Shown piece by piece: positions 60,055 to 64,000 of a DNA stretch of 64,000 nt. The DNA lies in the NCBI GenBank assembly GCA_034401795.1, contig CM067363.1, positions 29,074,289 to 29,138,288 on the forward strand, in the 5' to 3' direction. The DNA comes from Chaetoderma sp. LZ-2023a. Lineage: Eukaryota; Mollusca; Caudofoveata; Chaetodermatida; Chaetodermatidae. The position numbers and the translations under genes are program-made. Each line of letters opens with the position of its first letter. The stretch's first letter is position 1. The notes beneath the pieces are model-generated. The model was given only the letters and a program-made list of their open reading frames with translations, ran no database searches and was not told where the DNA came from.

Positions 60055-60527
60055 TTTATACATAGGTAAAAAAGTTTTCAAGAAAAGATTTTGTCCACTG
60101 TTTGTCATGTGTTCATTTCTGCAAAAAATACCGAACACTTGTATTTTGGATACAAAATGTGTACCTGGCGGCCATTTTGAAAACAGAAATTTCACGAATA
60201 ATTTAGTGTTCACCATTTTTCTTTTCTGCAAAAACGAAAACGAAAATGTGCCACCTGTTCGCCATTTTGAAAAAAAATGCTTTTCCAAACACCCATCCAC
60301 CAATGCTAACCAAGCAAATAAAAGTAATAGCACATTGCGCCTCCATGGGCTCTAAGAGTTTACCAAATGTGGACGTGATCGGATGGAAACCGTAGAAGAT
60401 ACAGCCTAAAGATTGTTACCGAGAATAAAGAAAGAAGGTACTAGAACACATTTACTGAAGTTACTGTAAATCTGCGATGACTGGGCAATAAAGATTACTT
60501 TACGGCCTCGTCTTATATGACAATTCA
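60055..60527. repeat. Dispersed repeat with GGCCATTTTGA motifs
   Basis: GGCGGCCATTTTGA (60168) and GTTCGCCATTTTGA (60257) units, then CCTCCATGGGCTCTAAGAGTT.. GAAACCGTAG.. AATAAAGAAAGAAGG, which recurs at 61880-61975. Confidence 0.6.
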
Positions 60528-60918
60528 ACTTTCCACCGTATCCATCCATCATCAGACCTCGTATGACGTCATAATACGCCCAGCGCGTGTATGATCATTA
60601 CGTCACAAAGATTTCCATACAGACTGTCATGAAATCTCAAATGGTCCGACACGTTGTATGAATTGTATGTCTTTGTAATTATATTTAATAAATATGCTGT
60701 TGAATATTTTGAAACTAATTTGACTGGGCGCTGTTGCTGCCTTAGGCAGCAACAGCGCCCAGTCAAATTAGTTTCAAAATATTTAACAGCTTACCTGTAT
60801 AGATTTTTGGAAATTTATAGTCGGGGTGATCAGAGATCGATCAATCACAACACTAGCGAGGTATGGGTGGAGCTTAGCTAGAGATGGACGGGGCATAGCT
60901 AAAACCGAAAGATCCATT
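60528..60918. mobile_element. CRE-hairpin MITE, intact perfect hairpin
   Basis: CAACTTTCCACCGTATCC to CCGAAAGATCCATTG. The central palindrome is essentially perfect over about 48 bp per arm (60700-60788). Of the array subtype (CGCCCAGCGCGTGTATGATC). The partner block at 57640-58139 lacks it. Confidence 0.85.
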
Positions 60919-61516
60919 GAACACGTCCTATAAAATATCTATGTATAGTCGTAGTTCAAAAAGCTTAAATTCCCATAGGGTTACATTAGGCATGGAGCAG
61001 CCAATTTCTCGAAAATTTATGGTCTTGACCACTAGCATCTCACCTTGACCATAAAGGACAAAATAAGGTGTCTTCGAACATGCTCTTTGAAGTTGTTTGC
61101 TGAAAGGGAGATAACTTATTCTAAACCTGAAAATTTGAAATTTTAACCCATGATTGACCTTGACCCCAAGGGAGATATTAAAATTGTCATTAGAAATTAT
61201 TTAGAGCGCACCATATTCTCGAATCTGACCGGGTTTGGAGAGAATTGTAATAAAACTCTAGGAGGTTTACTATTGGAGATATGGTGCACGGAAAAGCTGA
61301 TCAGATCAAATTTCGGCCGCCATTTTGAAGAAAAAATTTAGAGAAAATATATTTTCTCCTTTTATCATCCTGAGTTCATGTCTGCAAAGACCGAAAACTG
61401 GTATTTTTTTTACCAAAATGGCCATTTCGAGCAAAATTTTTTTTATAAATCTTCGGTGGTAACACCCTCACCAAGTCTGGTAGTGATGCGATCAAAACTC
61501 TAGGTTCAGTAGCAGT
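60919..61516. repeat. Dispersed repeat block, copy 2 right part
   Basis: Continuation of the block shared with 57765-58080, then CGGCCGCCATTTTGAAG and AAATGGCCATTTCGAG units. Confidence 0.7.
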
Positions 61517-61757
61517 TTAACCCTTTCTCGACGAAGCCGGTCAAAGCCGGCCTCAGTTGTGGTCCTGGGTAATGCCCGTTTGCAGGCCAAGAAAAGACTA
61601 TTTTTGAAAATTGACTACTAGAATGACTGGCTCGATAACAGAGCCAGTCATTCCAGTGATAAATTCACAAAAAATAGTCTTCTCTATGCCTACAAATTAA
61701 CATTCAATAAACAATTATTTAAATTTTTTTTAGCAAACTTAATCAGTAAAGGGTTAA
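61517..61757. mobile_element. TTAA-type hairpin MITE, best preserved
   Basis: TTTAACCCTTTCTCGACGAAG to CAGTAAAGGGTTAAG: TTAA on both sides, CCCTTT/AAAGGG termini, and the hairpin AATGACTGGCTCGATAACAGAGCCAGTCATT at the centre (61621-61651). Confidence 0.8.
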
Positions 61758-61769
61758 GATTAATACTGA

Positions 61770-61975
61770 AAACACCCATACGTTTCCTATCTATGGGACC
61801 TTTTTGCCCACGGAAAAGTGGGTAGCTCAAAAACGCTTAGGCAGATCCAGAATAAAAATAACAGCACACTGACCCTCCATGAGTACTAGGAGTTGACCAA
61901 ATTTTGACGTGATCTAATGGAAACTGTAGGAGGAGATAGAGCCTTAAAATTGTTACCAAGAATAAAGAAAGAAGG
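61770..61975. repeat. Dispersed repeat, third partial copy
   Basis: GACCCTCCATGAGTACTAGGAGTT.. TTACCAAGAATAAAGAAAGAAGG parallels 60335-60437. Confidence 0.6.
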
Positions 61976-62312
61976 AATTCACTCATCATCTGACCTCGTA
62001 TGACGCCATAATCATCTGAGCGCGTGTATGATGACGTCACAATCATTACGTCACAATGGGTTCCATATCGACCGTTACCAAATCTCAAATACTCCAACAC
62101 GGTGTATGAATTGTATGTCTTTGTAATTCTTTGCTATTTAATAAACATGCACCCAGTCAAATTAGTTTCAAAATATTCAACAGCTTACCCGTATAGTTTT
62201 CTTGAAATAGATAGTCAGGGAGTTCAGAGATCGATCGATCCGAACACGAGCGAGGTGTGGGTGGAGCTTAGCTAGTGATGGGCGGGGCATGGCTAAAATG
62301 GAAAGGTCCATT
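61976..62312. mobile_element. CRE-hairpin MITE, one hairpin arm deleted
   Basis: TCATCATCTGACCTCGTATGACGCC to ATGGAAAGGTCCATT. From TTTAATAAACATG it jumps straight to CACCCAGTCAAATTAG. Array subtype (GAGCGCGTGTATGATGACGTCAC). Confidence 0.75.
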
Positions 62313-62646
62313 GGTATGTAATCGGGCCGGCATGAGGTCAAAAGTAACTATTTTGGAAACGATGTTGCTAAAAGCTGTAGCCGTTGGGTTGTTGCTTTTG
62401 GGCTAAGATTTGATACATTGAGACATATTCAGATTATCTCCCAATGGCAAATCATATAGGCTATATTACGTCTTTCACGTTATTGCATAATGGGCCTAAA
62501 GGGAATCTCCTTAACCTCATTGATCCCAGGAATGTCAAAACTACAAAATCCTTTACTATTCAATAAATAATCTGGTGAGTATCGTGAAACTAATTTAACT
62601 GATACATGAGTAACCGAAGGAATACCTCAATTCGTTTTCATCTTAC
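62313..62646. other. Carboxypeptidase intron, unassigned
   Basis: No repeat or coding motif recognised, apart from a weak hairpin-arm remnant near 62565-62605. Confidence 0.4.
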
Positions 62647-62761
62647 CAACTGAGCTCCAAGCACTATCCCAATTACGATTTGTATCCACTCCGTCGCTGT
62701 AGCCATTGTAGGCACGGCATCGCCCTCCTTGGCTTCTGGCATTTTTACGCCACATTCGGTC
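62647..62761 (-). CDS. M14 carboxypeptidase exon (a), RWRK/NRNW exon
   Basis: 115 nt between GATAACATTCAG| and |GTAAGA. Encodes DRMWRKNARSQGGRCRAYN, then GYSDGVDTNRNWDSAWSSV plus one base. DRMWRKN contains the conserved Arg of the oxyanion site (Arg127 in bovine CPA). GVDTNRNWD contains the Asn144-Arg145 pair that binds the substrate C-terminal carboxylate. GRC holds a family disulfide Cys. The phase-1 donor joins exon b to form Gly. Preceding exons (propeptide, HAREW zinc motif) are not in the window. Confidence 0.92.
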
Positions 62762-62809
62762 CTGAATGTTATCAATAAAAATTGGCACTAAAAATCTGTA
62801 TTATAGATA

Positions 62810-63215
62810 ATATAGATAACAACAACAACGGTAACACCAGAAGCACCACCAGCATTATTGCCCCTACAACCAACGCCACCAGCATTATTGCCGCCACAAC
62901 CAGCACCACCAGTAACGACGAAAAAGGACGACGGCGACGGAGAAGACGGCTGGCTGGCTGGCTGGCTGGCAGACTGCCTGGCTGACTGACTGGCTGGTTG
63001 GTTGGTTGGTTGGCTGGCTGGCTGGTTGGCCGACCGACCGACCGACCGACCGACCGACCGACCGACCGACCGACCGACCGACCGACCGACCGACCGACAA
63101 ACTGACTGACCGAGCGACGGACCGACAGAACGACTGACCGACAGACCGACAGACCGACAGACCGACAGACCGACCGACAGACCGACCGACTGACTTACTT
63201 ACTTACTTACTTATG
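62810..63215. repeat. Tri- and tetranucleotide array (AAC/ACC, GGCT, GGTT, CCGA)
   Basis: Irregular AAC/CACCAG repeats to 62935, (GGCT)n at 62948-62972, GGTT/GGCT to 63028, (CCGA)n to 63187, then (CTTA)n to 63212. Confidence 0.95.
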
Positions 63216-63450
63216 CCGGGTATACACCACCCGTCCCTTGTTTGACCGACAAGTAATTGGTCGACCAGTAGGTGTTAAACTTCCTCTACACGATCAACTT
63301 TTTCTTGACAACGTTTCCTTGTGTAAGTGACGAGCTCGTGTAGAAAAGCCACAAGTTTTCATCGTCATGGGGATAAAGATCTCCGTGATCCACCTGGTGA
63401 GTAATCGGGAAACGAGAAAGCGGAAGCGGAAATAAGACTTTGGAGTCATG
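63216..63450. mobile_element. TIR-element end related to 52770
   Basis: GCCGGGTATACACCACCCGT, then GACCGACAAGTAATTGGTCGACCAGTAGGTGTTAA, which parallels 52788-52830. The matching opposite end is not seen, so this may be one end of an element extending out of the window. Confidence 0.4.
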
Positions 63451-63599
63451 TCGATGAAGTTATCTGCGATCTGGGCGGCAATTATTCTAGATTATGAACA
63501 GAGAACTACCAATCATGGACTAAGGTATGCCAAGAAAATAAAGTAGACACACTATTAAAAATGATAATTAGCCCTCCAATGTAGAATTTGAATAATTGA

Positions 63600-63830
63600 T
63601 CAATAGTGCAGGTCCAATATACAATTGGTTATCGGCATGTTCATTGGTCAATGCTACAAGTTCTGTATACAATTCATTTTTTGGTTCACCCGAAGCTTAC
63701 CGGCATAGCGACCAATATACAATTAGCTATTGGTGTTCCCAATGGTCAATGGTGCAGGGAGCAATATCCAATTCGTTATGGGTGCACACAATTGCCAATG
63801 GCATAGCAGCCAATATACAATGATAACAGC
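63600..63830. repeat. Diverged minisatellite, unit about 50 bp
   Basis: CCAATATACAATTGGTTAT (63613), GTATACAATTCATTTTTTGG (63665), CCAATATACAATTAGCTATT (63712), GCAATATCCAATTCGTTAT (63760) and CCAATATACAATG (63810), each followed by a GGTGTTC..CAATGGTCAATGG-like half. Confidence 0.65.
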
Positions 63831-63867
63831 AATTGGGCATATATGTGACAGTGATTCTTGTGCATTT

Positions 63868-64000
63868 ATTTGACCAATCATGTCGACGATGCTTGTGTGT
63901 CTGAACCAATCACATCAGGGATGCTTGCACATTTGGCTAATGACATTGAGGATGCGTGAACATTTGACCAGTCATGATCGAGTTGCTTGAAAGCTTGACC
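63868..64000. repeat. Diverged minisatellite, unit about 31 bp, running off the window
   Basis: TTGACCAATCATGTCGACGA, TGAACCAATCACATCAGGGA, TTGGCTAATGACATTGAGGA and TTGACCAGTCATGATCGAGT, each followed by TGC(T/G)TG-like sequence; starts near 63870, 63902, 63933 and 63964. Confidence 0.65.

Overview
This is a repeat-dense stretch of an animal nuclear genome, most likely a marine invertebrate. The evidence is spliced exons with GT-AG boundaries, a GIY-YIG Penelope-like retroelement, several non-LTR retrotransposon families, a Tc1/mariner transposon, TTAA-flanked MITEs and abundant di-, tri- and tetranucleotide microsatellites. The species cannot be named from sequence alone. No bacterial-type operon, rRNA, tRNA or CRISPR array was found.

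Host gene. I could support only one: three consecutive minus-strand exons of an M14A zinc carboxypeptidase, at 62647-62761, 57093-57285 and 52555-52627. Their splice phases fit each other. They carry the RMWRKN and NRNW substrate-binding motifs and the LHSFSQ zinc-ligand motif. The 5' exons lie beyond the right edge. The exon with the catalytic Glu was not found; it may lie in the 500-base assembly gap (51001-51500) or further left. Both visible introns (about 5.4 and 4.5 kb) are packed with transposon debris.

Layout. 1-13 kb: segmental repeat blocks (copies A and B of one block), hairpin MITEs, and minus-strand fragments of an RTE-like LINE. 13-24 kb: a TIR-bounded non-autonomous element, a 180-bp palindrome, trinucleotide tracts, a Tc1/mariner element with two disabling mutations, and second copies of blocks seen near 7.7-9.5 kb. 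24.7-31.9 kb: four tandem units of about 1802 bp, nearly identical but mosaic in their variants. 33-42 kb: two head-to-tail copies, on the minus strand, of a Penelope-like element (PLE) with an upstream ORF1 ending in an SGNH-hydrolase-like domain and an ORF2 with RT and GIY-YIG endonuclease. 44-46 kb: a 5'-truncated LINE with RT and RNase H. 46-52 kb: microsatellites, MITEs and the gap. 52-63 kb: the carboxypeptidase exons with LINE, SINE-like and MITE insertions. 63.2-64 kb: a TIR end and two minisatellites.

Most notable. In both PLE copies ORF1 ends at a UUUAAAC heptamer directly before its stop. A -1 slip there opens the frame encoding a PLE-like ORF2 N-terminus, so programmed -1 frameshifting is a concrete hypothesis. 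ORF2 is then broken by one base in a run of six A in both copies. A hammerhead-like motif lies upstream of ORF1 in copy 1. The commonest MITE family spreads TGACGTCA (CRE/ATF-type) sites through the window and is absent from some paralogous sites, which shows it moved after the blocks duplicated.

All similarities were judged by eye. Percent identities, family names and boundaries of diverged repeats are approximate.
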